The notes below the pieces were generated by a model, which saw only the letters and a list, made by a program, of their open reading frames with translations, was not told the origin of the DNA and searched no databases. Of a stretch of DNA of 64,000 nucleotides, positions 10,249-20,140 are shown piece after piece. Source of the stretch: Trichomonas vaginalis G3 (lineage: Eukaryota > Parabasalia > Trichomonadida > Trichomonadidae); NCBI RefSeq assembly GCF_026262505.1, contig NC_067206.1:22273896-22337895 (forward strand). The letters are read 5' to 3'. Both the position numbers and the translations under genes were made by a program. Every line of letters starts with the position of its first letter. The stretch's first letter is position 1.

Positions 10249-10848
10249 ATGGCGGATCAAGTAACATCGATTAAAATCGTTCTACTTGGTGATAGCGGTG
10301 TTGGAAAGACGTCAATAGTTGCTCAATATGTTTCTGGATCGACTCCGGATTCGATTAAGCCAACAGTTGGCTCTGCTTTCTTTACAAAAGAGATCACGAT
10401 GAGCGGCCGTCCATTAGAGCTTCTCATTTGGGATACAGCTGGCCAAGAAGTTTATCGTGGTCTTGCACCTATGTATTACAGAAGCGCAAAAATTGCAATT
10501 ATTGTTTTCGATATCACCTCAGCGAAATCATTCGAATCTGTTAGTTATTGGATCAAGGAATTAACCGAAAACGTTGATGGCAATTTGACCATCGTTGTTT
10601 GCGGAAATAAGACTGATCTTGAAGAAGCTCGTGCTGTTACTCCAGAAATTGTCCAGAGGAAGATTGAACAGGTCAATGCATTCTACGTCGAAACAAGTGC
10701 TACAAACGGTCAGGGAATCGACAGACTCTTCCAATTAGCTATCCAAAGGCAATTCTCGCAGAAGCAGGAGAACCAGAACCAAGACGAAGAGAAAGTGGAC
10801 TTAAATAACACCCAAGATTCAAATACCAAGAAAAAAGGATGCTGTTAA
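10249..10848 (+). CDS. Rab5-like small GTPase
   Basis: A 199-aa Rab family GTPase with the full nucleotide-binding set: P-loop GDSGVGKTS (about 15-23), switch I with the G2 threonine in KPTVGSAFF, G3 WDTAGQE (about 62), G4 NKTD (about 120) and G5 ETSA (about 149). It ends in KKKGCC, a double-cysteine geranylgeranylation site. The stretches GSAFFTKE, LAPMYYRSA and WIKEL are closest to the Rab5 group, which controls early endosome fusion. The residue after WDTAGQE is Val where most Rabs have Arg. A CC C-terminus and a length near 200 aa are normal. The stop codon is part of TAAA, a reported trichomonad polyadenylation signal. Function by family: membrane traffic. Confidence 0.93.
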   Translation: MADQVTSIKIVLLGDSGVGKTSIVAQYVSGSTPDSIKPTVGSAFFTKEITMSGRPLELLIWDTAGQEVYRGLAPMYYRSAKIAIIVFDITSAKSFESVSYWIKELTENVDGNLTIVVCGNKTDLEEARAVTPEIVQRKIEQVNAFYVETSATNGQGIDRLFQLAIQRQFSQKQENQNQDEEKVDLNNTQDSNTKKKGCC

Positions 10849-11654
10849 ACAACAAAAATCTTTATAGAGAAAAATACGGAAGGTAATATTACAATTTTCA
10901 ACGATTATATGCTTTTTGTTGAAGTGTTACTCAAATATTCGAATAATAATAATTGTTCATTAAAAATTAGCAATATTGTCTATTTCATATACAAAATCTT
11001 TTTTTAATTACGTTTCGAATGCTCATATTCGTCATCTTTGACTAAAGATATTCTGTGTTCACTTCAAAAATCCCTCCGAAATCAATAAAAAAATTTCAGA
11101 TTTTATGAAATCAACAAAAAACTTTTGTCATTCGAAATTATTGGATTTTCCATGTTCATTTTTCCAAAGGAACCTACACAGTAATCTCTTTAGATCTTTT
11201 TTGTATTTCTCCAACTTCTCAAATTTTTTTTTTCATGAGCTTTTGAATGAAAGAATTGACTTAGTCCTTTAGTTAGCAAAGCAAACATTATCATTGGAAT
11301 ATAAGGTAATGGCATGTCTGTGTTCTAACTCTTGTTATTGGCTATGAAACTTAATATATTTCTGTTTGAGAAGAAGCCAATTTTATAAATGATTGATTTA
11401 TGATTTCCCATGAAACATCAGGTCTATAAAAATACTTATTCAGTGAGATATCATGTTGTCAAAGCGTGATCTTGAAGAATTATATGGTTCATATCATTGA
11501 AAACAAGTTTAATGATTTATAAAATACGAATAAACTTTTATTTTTAAAAAAAAAAGAAATAGAAAAAACTATATATTTTTTGATTTCAGAAAGCATAAAA
11601 AAATACCATTTTCCGAAAAGAAAAAACATATACACAAAGAAAAAAGAAATAATA
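10849..11654. other. Intergenic region, 3' flanks of convergent genes
   Basis: About 800 bp of AT-rich DNA between the Rab gene and the Ca2+-ATPase stop codon, with several poly(A)/poly(T) runs (near 11225 and 11545). No gene or repeat that I can support. Confidence 0.4.
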
Positions 11655-14600
11655 TTATAACTCAGCGCGAGCTCTATCTTCTGCTGGAGCACTGATAGAA
11701 ACACCAGATCCAGAATCTTCTGGTGCAGAGGAGTCAGAGTTATCCTCTTCACCCTCTTTAACAACGCGTCCCTTAGCGTTGATGTGGCGCTTGAACTGTT
11801 CGTCCTTTGGCATTCCTGTGTATGTGTCTCTGATGAGCTGAGCGCGTTCTGCTCTGAGGGCGTTGAGCTTGTCCTCTGTTCTATCTGGGAGCTTGATGAG
11901 TCTGAGGATCAAGCCGATGACAAGTGATCCGAGGCCGAATGCGAGGGCGATGATCCAGCGGAGCCACTCCTTTGGTGTCTTTAACAATTCGTGATCGAAG
12001 ACTTTGCCAGCAAATTCAACGATGATGATCTGAACGACGATGATGCCGAAGAAGATTGCAACGAAGAAGATGTTGGAGAAGAGTCCTTCGAAGAATGGTG
12101 TGTCCTGGCCGGTAATTCTTGCGTTCGGGAGGTTGAAAACTTGCATGAAAACGAATGTGTTGAAGATGAGGCCGGACAACTGCTTATCGTATGTATCCTG
12201 TTCTTTTAATGAGAGGTCGTGGCCAAGGAACTTCTTGTCTGGGACATTGAGGCCGAAGACAGCGTTGTAACCGAAGAGGATCAAGAGCAAGACGGCTGTC
12301 TGGTAGATTGTGTGGCCGACAATGTTTCTGATGAGGATGTTGGAAAGGAGCTGGTCACCACGGCCGTATGGCTTTCTCTTGAGGAGGGAGTTGGATGGAC
12401 CACGTGTAGCGAGAGCGAGGGCACCGAAAGAGTCCATGATGAGGTTGACCCAAAGGAGCTGGAGTGTTGTGAGTGGAGACTGGTGGAGAGCGATGGCACC
12501 GATGAAGGCGACAATCATAGCGGCGAAGTTGACTGTGAGCTGGAACTGTAAGAAACCTCTGACGTTATCATATACACAGCGGCCCCACTTCAAAGCAGAA
12601 ACAATTGAGTTGAAGTTATCATCGAGAATGACAATGTCAGAAGCCATCTTAGCGAGTTCTGTACCGCATCTACCCATGGAAAGACCAACATCTGCTTGTT
12701 TAAGAGCTGGAGAGTCGTTGGAACCATCACCTGTAACAGCAACGACTTCACCTGCTTCCATGAGGAATGAAACAAGTCTGAGCTTATCCATTGGAGATGA
12801 ACGAGCCATGACACGGAGATGTGGAACCTTCTCGAGCATTTCGAGTTTGTCGAGCTTGGCGAATTCCTGGCCTTCCATAGCGATTTCGCCCTTAGATTCA
12901 TCGAGGATGCCGCACTCTCTGGCAATAGCTTTGGCTGTGGCGATGAAGTCACCCGTAACCATTCTGACAACGACACCAGCTGTTCTGCAGTTGGCGACGG
13001 CGTCCTTGACTTCTTCTCTGAGTGGATCCTGGATACCGACAATGCCGATGATTGTAAGATCGTGTTCGACTGTTGTTGCGTCCTTGTATTCCTCCTTGAA
13101 CTCTGTTCCAAGGTCTCTGTATGCGATGAGCATTGTTCTGAGTGAGTCGTTAGCGAAGATAGTGACTGTTTCGAGGATTGACTGCTTGACTTGTTCTGTG
13201 ATCTCAAGACGTTCACCTTGAGCGGACATGTAGTGTGTGCAAAGGCCAAGGCAGAAATCTGGACCACCCTTCATGTAAGCGCGGACTGAATCGCCTTCCT
13301 TGACAATTGTAGACATCTTCTTTCTGGCGGATGAGAATTCGTGGACGTGGAGAATGTTGGCGTCCTTTCTGATCTGTTCGTAGTCCTTGCCCCATGGCTC
13401 GAGAAGCTGAAGGAGGGCGCATTCTGATGATGAACCGACGAATCCTGTCTTTGTAATTTCTTCGACCTTCTTTCCGATCTTCTTCTTCTCTGTTGTTGTC
13501 GTCTTGAAGGCTGTTGAGTTGATGGCGACGGCCTTGGTGAACAATTCGAGGATGTCCTTGTTGTCGATTGTTGGATTTGTGCCTGACTGGAACTGGCTGC
13601 CGATCTGGTAGAATCTGACAACTGTCATCTTGTTCTGTGTAAGTGTACCTGTCTTATCTGAGCAAATAGCTGTTGCACCACCCATTGTCTCGCAAGCGTT
13701 GAGATGACGGACGAAGTTCTGATCGTTCATCATACGCTTCATTGAGAAACCGAGAGCGATTGTAACAGCGAGTGGAAGACCTTCTGGAACGGCGCAAATG
13801 AAGATTGTGACAGCAACCATGAACTTGTGGATAAGATCTGGCCAGTGCTTCTTCTTATCATCATCTGTCTCCAATTTCTTGTGATCTAAGATGAAGTAGA
13901 CAAGAAGAACAATGAATGTGATGACAGCACCGATAGCACCGATGTATGTGAGAATGAGAGCGACCTTCTCAAGCTTGGCTTCGAGTGGAGAGAGCTCATC
14001 CTTCTTTTCACCTTCAAGATCCTGAATCTTCATCATCATGTCACCAGATCTTGTGTGTGGACCGATAGCGACGACAAGGCAATGGCCAAAGCCTGTTTCG
14101 ACAGCTGTACCACCATAGACGAATGGAGCATCGTCATGGACTGGAATAGCGTCGGATTCACCTGTCTGTGCGGAGTTGTTAACCTTAAGATCTTGGCCAC
14201 GGATATAGAGGCAGTCAGCGGCAATGGCATTGCCTGACTTGAGTGAAAGGATATCACCCATCATGACTTCTGTGGATAGAATCTGAACTTCGTGGCCTCC
14301 GCGGATGACGTTGACCTCATAACTGTTCTTCAATTTGTTGATTTCCAAGAATGATTGCTGTTGGGAGTAATCAACTTGTGTCTGAACGAGGGATACAATT
14401 AAAACGGCGGCAAAAATAGAAAGTGGTTCAATAAGGACGGATGCACCCTCGTCTTTGTAACTGAAAACGCATTCAAGGATTAAAGACACGACGGCAGCAG
14501 CCAAAAGGATAATAAGCATTAAATCTGTAAAGCACATGATATACATGTGGCACCATGATTCTGTTGGTGGATCTGGGAGAATATTGCGTCCGTATTTCTC

Positions 14601-14759
14601 TATGCGCTTCTCAAAACCAGTCTTAGCTTCATCATCTGTAAGACCAGTTTCGAGGTCTACCTCTAAAGCTTCGGCAAAGCCTTTGACCTTGCCCATTTTG
14701 TTGTAAGCTTCGAGGTTTCTTCGATCGAACATGTCGAGAACCTCATCATATGATAGCAT
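11655..14759 (-). CDS. Plasma-membrane-type Ca2+-transporting P-type ATPase (P2B)
   Basis: A 1034-aa P-type ATPase that pumps Ca2+ at the expense of ATP. Actuator motif TGES at 199-202; transmembrane segment 4 motif AVPEGLPLAV near 323-332; phosphorylation site DKTGTLT with Asp368; nucleotide-domain KGGPDFCL; hinge TGDGSNDSPALKQADVG; six C-terminal membrane segments. The AVPEGLPLAV form and the short N-terminus place it with the PMCA/vacuolar P2B group rather than SERCA. The C-terminal tail after the last membrane helix is only about 90 residues, charged and Ser-rich; I see no obvious calmodulin site. Codon use is biased to GC-ending codons, unlike the AT-rich genes around it and like the ribosomal genes here, suggesting high expression. 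This bias creates long spurious antisense frames. The start is supported by a TCATTT initiator 11 nt upstream. Confidence 0.95.
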   Translation of the reverse strand: MLSYDEVLDMFDRRNLEAYNKMGKVKGFAEALEVDLETGLTDDEAKTGFEKRIEKYGRNILPDPPTESWCHMYIMCFTDLMLIILLAAAVVSLILECVFSYKDEGASVLIEPLSIFAAVLIVSLVQTQVDYSQQQSFLEINKLKNSYEVNVIRGGHEVQILSTEVMMGDILSLKSGNAIAADCLYIRGQDLKVNNSAQTGESDAIPVHDDAPFVYGGTAVETGFGHCLVVAIGPHTRSGDMMMKIQDLEGEKKDELSPLEAKLEKVALILTYIGAIGAVITFIVLLVYFILDHKKLETDDDKKKHWPDLIHKFMVAVTIFICAVPEGLPLAVTIALGFSMKRMMNDQNFVRHLNACETMGGATAICSDKTGTLTQNKMTVVRFYQIGSQFQSGTNPTIDNKDILELFTKAVAINSTAFKTTTTEKKKIGKKVEEITKTGFVGSSSECALLQLLEPWGKDYEQIRKDANILHVHEFSSARKKMSTIVKEGDSVRAYMKGGPDFCLGLCTHYMSAQGERLEITEQVKQSILETVTIFANDSLRTMLIAYRDLGTEFKEEYKDATTVEHDLTIIGIVGIQDPLREEVKDAVANCRTAGVVVRMVTGDFIATAKAIARECGILDESKGEIAMEGQEFAKLDKLEMLEKVPHLRVMARSSPMDKLRLVSFLMEAGEVVAVTGDGSNDSPALKQADVGLSMGRCGTELAKMASDIVILDDNFNSIVSALKWGRCVYDNVRGFLQFQLTVNFAAMIVAFIGAIALHQSPLTTLQLLWVNLIMDSFGALALATRGPSNSLLKRKPYGRGDQLLSNILIRNIVGHTIYQTAVLLLILFGYNAVFGLNVPDKKFLGHDLSLKEQDTYDKQLSGLIFNTFVFMQVFNLPNARITGQDTPFFEGLFSNIFFVAIFFGIIVVQIIIVEFAGKVFDHELLKTPKEWLRWIIALAFGLGSLVIGLILRLIKLPDRTEDKLNALRAERAQLIRDTYTGMPKDEQFKRHINAKGRVVKEGEEDNSDSSAPEDSGSGVSISAPAEDRARAEL

Positions 14760-14766
14760 GTTTCTG

Positions 14767-14772
14767 AAATGA
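14767..14772 (-). promoter_or_regulatory. Initiator (TCATTT) of Ca2+-ATPase gene
   Basis: On the minus strand TCATTTCAG lies just upstream of the ATG at 14759, with the initiator A at 14770, giving an 11-nt leader. Confidence 0.6.
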
Positions 14773-14895
14773 AAAAACTAAAGTAAAGAATTGAATAGGT
14801 CTTAACGGACTTTGATAGAAATAGTGCCGAAAACATGTCACACTGTGGCAAAAAGGAATACTTTTTGAAAGGAAACCGAATGTAAAGTAGACCTA

Positions 14896-14908
14896 TTGAA
14901 TAGTTTAC
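14896..14908 (+). promoter_or_regulatory. Recurrent 13-mer TTGAATAGTTTAC
   Basis: Exact copy of a 13-mer found four times in the window (377-389 inverted, 14896-14908, 26026-26038, 56675-56687), with a 12/13 match at 53595-53607. Here it lies about 126 bp upstream of the Ca2+-ATPase initiator. A regulatory role is inferred from recurrence and position only. Confidence 0.35.
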
Positions 14909-15036
14909 ATGATTGAATTATCAAAACCTATTTTATGCAAAATTTCATTTTAAATTTCCATAAATAACTACTTGTAAATAGCGAAGTTTTCGATGATTTC
15001 GAAATTTTCATAAAAATTTAAACCATGATAGTTCTT

Positions 15037-15055
15037 AGAGGTAGGGCAACGATAG
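15037..15055 (+). repeat. Left terminal inverted repeat
   Basis: AGAGGTAGGGCAACGATAG, identical to the reverse complement of 20023-20041. Preceded by TAGTTCTT. Confidence 0.85.
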
Positions 15056-17081
15056 AAAATTTTTGGAAAAAAAGTTCGGAGATCTTAAACGTATCATATT
15101 CCCTGCATGGTTTGGTATCTTCCGCCATGCGTTGTGCCAAACATATTGACACTTTCCAATAATTAATTTATGGTATGAGTCACAGAGTTAGATTATAAAA
15201 AGAAAGTAAATAATTGCAATTAGAAATCATATATGTCGGAAATCAAATGTTGATGAGCAGGAACCTTTTACTCATCATAAAAGAGATAAATCACTAAAGA
15301 TTTGTATACATTAAAATTTGATATTTGGTGCTCGAAAACTGTCTGATGGGACTCCTCCAAAATGAACCAATCTATCGCTGAGGACCAAATTAGATGATGT
15401 GGATGGTGTATTCTCTAATTCTAACTTAGGAAGAATGGGAACAAAACGAATGACGACAACAACATGTCAAACATAGATTAAATATCTATGAATCAATAAA
15501 GTATACGTGCATTGAAGGTGATAACGATCACTTGAGGCTTATAACTCTTTGACTAAATTATGCAATAATTAAATATAATCATTTTTATATTTTTATACTG
15601 ATAGTAATTAATATACTATCCTGCTTAATAAATGGTATGATCAAATTTGTTTGAAAATTTAATTATGTATATGAAACTATGTCTTCTATATAAAAATCAA
15701 AATTTTCGGACGAACCTAGATTGAACCTTTATGAAAATCTATCATTTTTGTTAATTGAGTTAATATGAATCTTTTACATATGTATATATAGCATTGATAG
15801 CTTATATAATCATGGTTTATTCCATATTAACATATTTTTTCAGTTAAATTTGTTAATAATATCATGTAACAAATTAATTCAAGATTAGAATGTCTACAAA
15901 ATGCTAACAAATAAGAACAAAATACGATTTCTCGACTTAAATTTTAATATGGAGTAGTTTTTCCTTTAAATCTAATTAAAAATGAATAAAAACTTATCTT
16001 GTACTATTTTCATTCAAAGATTTTAATAATGTAAATCATGCATTTTCATAATTCAGTACAGTTCTTTTTAGAATTAAAGTTGATGAGGATGATATTTGTG
16101 ATTTAAAATAATTTGTTAATGTTCACCTTTTATTCATCACCTTGTGGTATGCCCTAAAGCAATAGCATTATCAATTCTGCTGAATTGATCAACTCAAAAT
16201 TCCAAAAAAAATTCAAAATTTCAAAAATGAAATTAAACAATTTGAATTTTCACATGAAAAAATCAATTTCGAAAAAAATTTGGAAAATCAAAGTATTTGA
16301 TAATTAGTCAAATAATCAATTTACATCGTTTTTACTCATAAAAAACAACTAATTTTTGATTTTGATATCATATTTGATAAATACTCATTCCAGAGTTGAC
16401 GTAATGTATTAATTATTGTTAGAGATATTGCTTTCGCAGCAAAATTCTTATTTCATGAAAGAAAAAAAAATGATTTTATTCCAACAAAAACACGTAAACA
16501 GATGAATGGAAACGTACTATATTTTCATAAATGTAGTAATCAGCGTGTCAGCTTTTGTTTATCATGTTCGAGTCAAAATGTATTAACTTGTAATAAGAAA
16601 TATTCGAAGATTATATGAAGTATTGAGCATTCTTTGTAGAAATATTTGTAATTCATTACTAACATATATAATAAAGTTGTTTTTTTTTTCCTTATTGCAA
16701 TAATTTTGTCTGATTTTAATAACTTTTCATGTATACGAGTTGTGTGAATATGCATCATAATATGCGTAAATATACTTATTTGCGACGAATAATGTGGTTG
16801 CATAATGGAGGTGCTAAATTTTGATTTTTAATATGGGGCTTTGGTATGTATAATCATGTTCTTATCTCAACGTAGGAGTATTGGTGCAATATGATTAAAA
16901 TTTACGAGGTTGATCTTAAATTGAATAATTCTGGAGTATAAATCACAATGCAGCTAATTCTATGTTAAAGATAGATACAGATTGTAGTAATCAATTAGGG
17001 AGTACAAATTCATTCTTTCATTTCTGTCGTATTGAGCAGAAAGGAAGAGATCATAACCCTAGGAAAAAAAGCCCAAATTTG

Positions 17082-17138
17082 TCACTTTTCATAGTACGTT
17101 AAACTCAATTCGCTCGGCGAATGCCGAGCACACGTACT
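17082..17138 (+). other. Initiator-like site followed by GC-rich nested hairpin
   Basis: TCACTTTTCATAG (17082-17094) fits the extended trichomonad initiator TCAYTWYTCATTA at 11 of 13 positions. Directly after it comes a nested stem-loop: outer arms AGTACGT (17093-17099) and ACGTACT (17132-17138), inner arms CTCGGC (17113-17118) and GCCGAG (17123-17128) around a GAAT loop. No ORF follows, so this may be the start of a structured non-coding transcript of the element, or chance. Confidence 0.35.
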
Positions 17139-17564
17139 CATCATTCAACATAATATTCTCATTCTTTGGTTATTATAGTGCCAGACAACACAAGATTTCA
17201 AAGAATTACTTGAGTTTTCAATTAATCTTAATCCGATTTTAGATTTATCGAGAACTCCATCATCACAATCACATACTTCAGTGCGGTAACTACAATTATC
17301 CATATACAGAAGGAAGTTCTTTTCGAACAACTCATTTGGAGTCTGTTTTGGAAAGAACTTCTTTCTGTCCGACTTAATTTCATAGTTCCTGATCAACCAA
17401 AAGACAGAAACCACACACTATCTACTTAGGAAAGGAGTTCTTTCTAAATCTTCCTTAAATTGAGATTTTACGAGAGATAACCCTTCTATTGCACTTAAAA
17501 ATGAACATTTTGATATCTTTAGTATCACACATGGTCATATATAGTATTTCATCTACATGAATAC

Positions 17565-17613
17565 ATTCATCTTTCGAAGTCTCTCATTAAATGGGAGGCT
17601 TCGAAAGATGAAT
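17565..17613. repeat. 49-nt near-perfect palindrome
   Basis: Arms ATTCATCTTTCGAAG and CTTCGAAAGATGAAT (15 bp perfect) continue through the centre with G-T wobbles, so that nearly the whole 49 nt folds with a one-base loop. The centre (TCTCTCATT / ATGGGAG) resembles the centres of the hairpins at 19.5 and 19.65 kb. Confidence 0.75.
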
Positions 17614-18754
17614 CGTTTTATTCATACAACTTTAAATCTCGAACACATTTAGAGAGTGAGTATATCATTTTATTCTTGTTTTGAGTTTATTCTGATTCAA
17701 AATTGCAGTGAAAACAGAAGTTCACACATCATATCTGAATGTGAGCTCATCTATACTTATACGATCTCAATACCTCCACTCTAAGCATAAGAGGTGAAGT
17801 TATATAAAAATTATCAGATGCGTTGAAGTCTCAAAAGTATTGCCTGAATGCTTGTTTCATATTTGTCCAAGTAGTTTCAATGAATAAATGTATTGTTTTA
17901 TATAATTTCGATTTATTTTTAGAAAATATTCAATATAACCTTTATTGTGTTATTTACATCTCATAAATTCTCTGTCTAAATCATATAAAAGCGCGTTTTA
18001 CCCCTATGAATCAAGAAATTCATTCAATATTCATGGTATATTTATTAAATTTATACGATTTACTAATAATCAATATTATATCCTCATAAATAGCAATATA
18101 TTTTGGTAATCTATGATAATCATATACAATATTTGAAATCAAATTTTCATTAGTTTAGGTTCCTTGTTAATAGTAAACCATTATATTTATTACTAATAAT
18201 AAAATCTATGTGTCGTATTGAAATTCAATAAAATTACTTATTCGGTCCAAAAAAACAAATTAGATAAAATTTTTCTTTTTTTATGTAATTTTTGTTTTTC
18301 ATTTTTCTCAAGATCCTAAGTTATGTTCTAACTTTTGACATCATATCCTATCATGCTAGGCTATATATTATAGCATATAGATCCGTATTTTTCCCAAGTG
18401 AGCGGGGTATCTCCAATCCCAGCCCTATCGTCCTCCCAGTGTCAGTTTTCAATATAAAATCCAAATTTTTTTTGAAAATAAAAATTTCGAGAAATTTTTC
18501 TGATTTTTTTTCTTTGATTTCAATAATTCAAAATAAATTTGGGAGTAAAAAGACACTATTTAATGAAATTCATATGAGTGAATGTGGATAAATACTCTCA
18601 AAACATACAATTTATCTATTTTTTCTTTATATTAAACTAATTAGTGATAATTTTTTTTGAATCAGATTTTTTTTTCATTAAAAACATAATATATAACACA
18701 ACAATGATGCACACATACGTATCTACACATCAAAATATAAAGCTTGTTTTGGTC

Positions 18755-18820
18755 TGGGCATCCCAACCCAAAATTCTTTAAAAATTGAATAAAATTGAAT
18801 ACTTGGGGCTGGGATGCCCA
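18755..18820. repeat. Inverted repeat TGGGCATCCCA...TGGGATGCCCA
   Basis: TGGGCATCCCAACCCAA at 18755-18771 is matched by TTGGGGCTGGGATGCCCA at 18803-18820 (one extra base), around a 31-nt AT-rich spacer. It may be the ends of a very small nested element or another hairpin of the array. Confidence 0.55.
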
Positions 18821-18955
18821 TCCCAAAACCGAATTGAATTTTTTGAATTAAAGAATATATTTATGTATTTATAATATACATGTGATGTCTATAAAAAATA
18901 CTAAATTCTAAAAAAAATTCAATTTATTCAAAACGTATACTAAGTGATCACTTCA

Positions 18956-19750
18956 TTAGTAGGATCAGCAATCCTACTAAATGGTGAGAACGCCACTAAC
19001 TAAAAAAGGAGTCCTTGGAGCTCTTGATCTCTTGTCAGTAGAGTTCATAATGAGGCATGGCATCTACTGATTAGAGATCAGAGCAATCCTACCTTACCTT
19101 CAGGAGCTACAAAGCTCCTAATCGTTACGAGAGGGAGTCTTGGAGCTCCTGAAGCTCATCAGCAGAGGCTATTTACCATTTGGGCCTCTTCTGATGAAAG
19201 ATGCGAAACACGTCTACGAACCAGGAGCTTCAAAGCTTCTAATCCTTACTAAAGGGAGCTTTGGAGCTCCTGAGTCTCCATCAACAGAGTCCCAGATGGT
19301 AAATGTCCTTTGCTGATGAAAGATGCGAAACACATCTACGAACCAGGAGCTCCAAAGCTCCTAATCCTTACGAAAGGGAGCTTTGGAGCTCCTGAAACTC
19401 CTTTTACTATAAAATATGACAGTTTTCTTCTGAGGTTCTCATCAAATCTAAGACTTCAGAAGAAAGCTGTCCTATCAATGTATACTTACACTCTCATGGA
19501 CTACAAGTGTACAATTTTAAAGCAGAGATTATCCGAGGCCTCTCATCAAATGAGGGACCTCGGATAATCTCTACCTTAAGTAGTCAAATAACTTTTCTCA
19601 CTATTTAGGAACAAAAGAACAAGAGTTGGAGTACTTTAAGGCAAGATTCTTCCGAAATCTCTCATCGAATGAGAGACTTCGGAAGGACCTTGCCAAATCC
19701 TTGAACGCCAATATCCTTGGAACTGAGCTAGAACCAGGGAGAAGTAGCAT
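18956..19750 (+). repeat. Multi-hairpin array, copy 1
   Basis: A run of at least nine consecutive stem-loops of roughly 25-57 nt. Examples: TTAGTAGGAT/ATCCTACTAA at 18956-18980; 19101-19151; 19157-19196; 19221-19271; 19280-19316; CAGGAGCTCCAAAGCTCC with its complement at 19343-19393; 19418-19471; GAGATTATCCGAGG with CCTCGGATAATCTC at about 19525-19571; and 19639-19694, closed by GGCAAG/CTTGCC. A CAGGAGCT-type module recurs three times and alternates with a CATCAGCAGAGG-type module, giving a period of about 125 bp. The whole order recurs inverted at 32275-32840. Confidence 0.8.
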
Positions 19751-20022
19751 ACTATAGAGCACGATGGTAATCTCGGAAATACTTATATCGCCCCAAGCAC
19801 AATATTTAAGAAGTCTAACTCATATATACAAGAAGTCAGGCTGAATAGATATTGTGCATATGGTTTGCAGAACTCTCATGATATTTAAAATTCATGTTAT
19901 CCCAAAAAAGGTGACACTTTGGGTGTATCGTCCATCCCAGGGATGCAAAAATCACATCACCTTGGATCTATATTATAGCATATCCAAAAGGCAAGGAAAT
20001 CTATCAGAGAAGCCTTTTTGAC

Positions 20023-20041
20023 CTATCGTTGCCCTACCTCT
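20023..20041 (-). repeat. Right terminal inverted repeat
   Basis: CTATCGTTGCCCTACCTCT, the exact reverse complement of 15037-15055. Followed by TAGTTCTT. Confidence 0.85.
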
Positions 20042-20090
20042 TAGTTCTTTGCAACAGTTAAGTGTCAAAAATAAAGAACAATTACGAATT

Positions 20091-20140
20091 GGGTGAGTAG
20101 TCTAGTGGTATGATTCCTGTTTTGGGTACAGGAGGTCCCG
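20091..20140 (+). pseudogene. 5' part of a tRNA-Pro(TGG) gene, truncated in the T arm
   Basis: GGGTGAG (5' acceptor strand), TA, D arm with an A-box-like TAGTCTAGTGG, and a perfect anticodon arm CCTGT-TTTGGGT-ACAGG carrying anticodon TGG, then AGGTCCCG where the T stem begins. After 20140 the sequence changes to that of the zinc-finger ORF. No T loop, B box or 3' acceptor strand follows, so this is half a gene. The left end of the tRNA lies about 40 bp from the target duplication of the 5-kb element. Confidence 0.8.

Larger units (their letters stand above)
15029..20049. mobile_element. DNA-transposon-like element, 5.0 kb, 19-bp TIRs, 8-bp target duplication
   Basis: AGAGGTAGGGCAACGATAG at 15037-15055 is repeated as a perfect inverted copy at 20023-20041. 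Immediately outside both ends lies the same 8-mer TAGTTCTT (15029-15036 and 20042-20049), as expected for a target site duplication. The enclosed 5005 bp has no long ORF. It is rich in hairpins, especially from 17.1 to 19.7 kb, so it looks like a non-autonomous or gutted cut-and-paste element. An 8-bp duplication and a TIR containing a GGTNGGGCAA-like core resemble hAT elements; the superfamily call is tentative. It sits between the Ca2+-ATPase promoter and a broken tRNA gene. Confidence 0.8.

Noticed and set aside
12310-13221. 303-codon plus-strand ORF opposite the Ca2+-ATPase (and several smaller ones there)
   Set aside because: It is antisense to a well-conserved enzyme, its protein is low in structure, and such frames arise from the strong GC-ending codon bias of the ATPase gene.
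15029-20049. Assignment of the 5-kb element to Mutator-like elements
   Set aside because: The target duplication is 8 bp, not 9: the bases next to it differ (A on the left, T on the right), and the TIRs are short.
20110-20140. The ATG at 20110 as a true start of the zinc-finger protein
   Set aside because: It lies inside the tRNA-Pro sequence; element homology can begin only after 20140.
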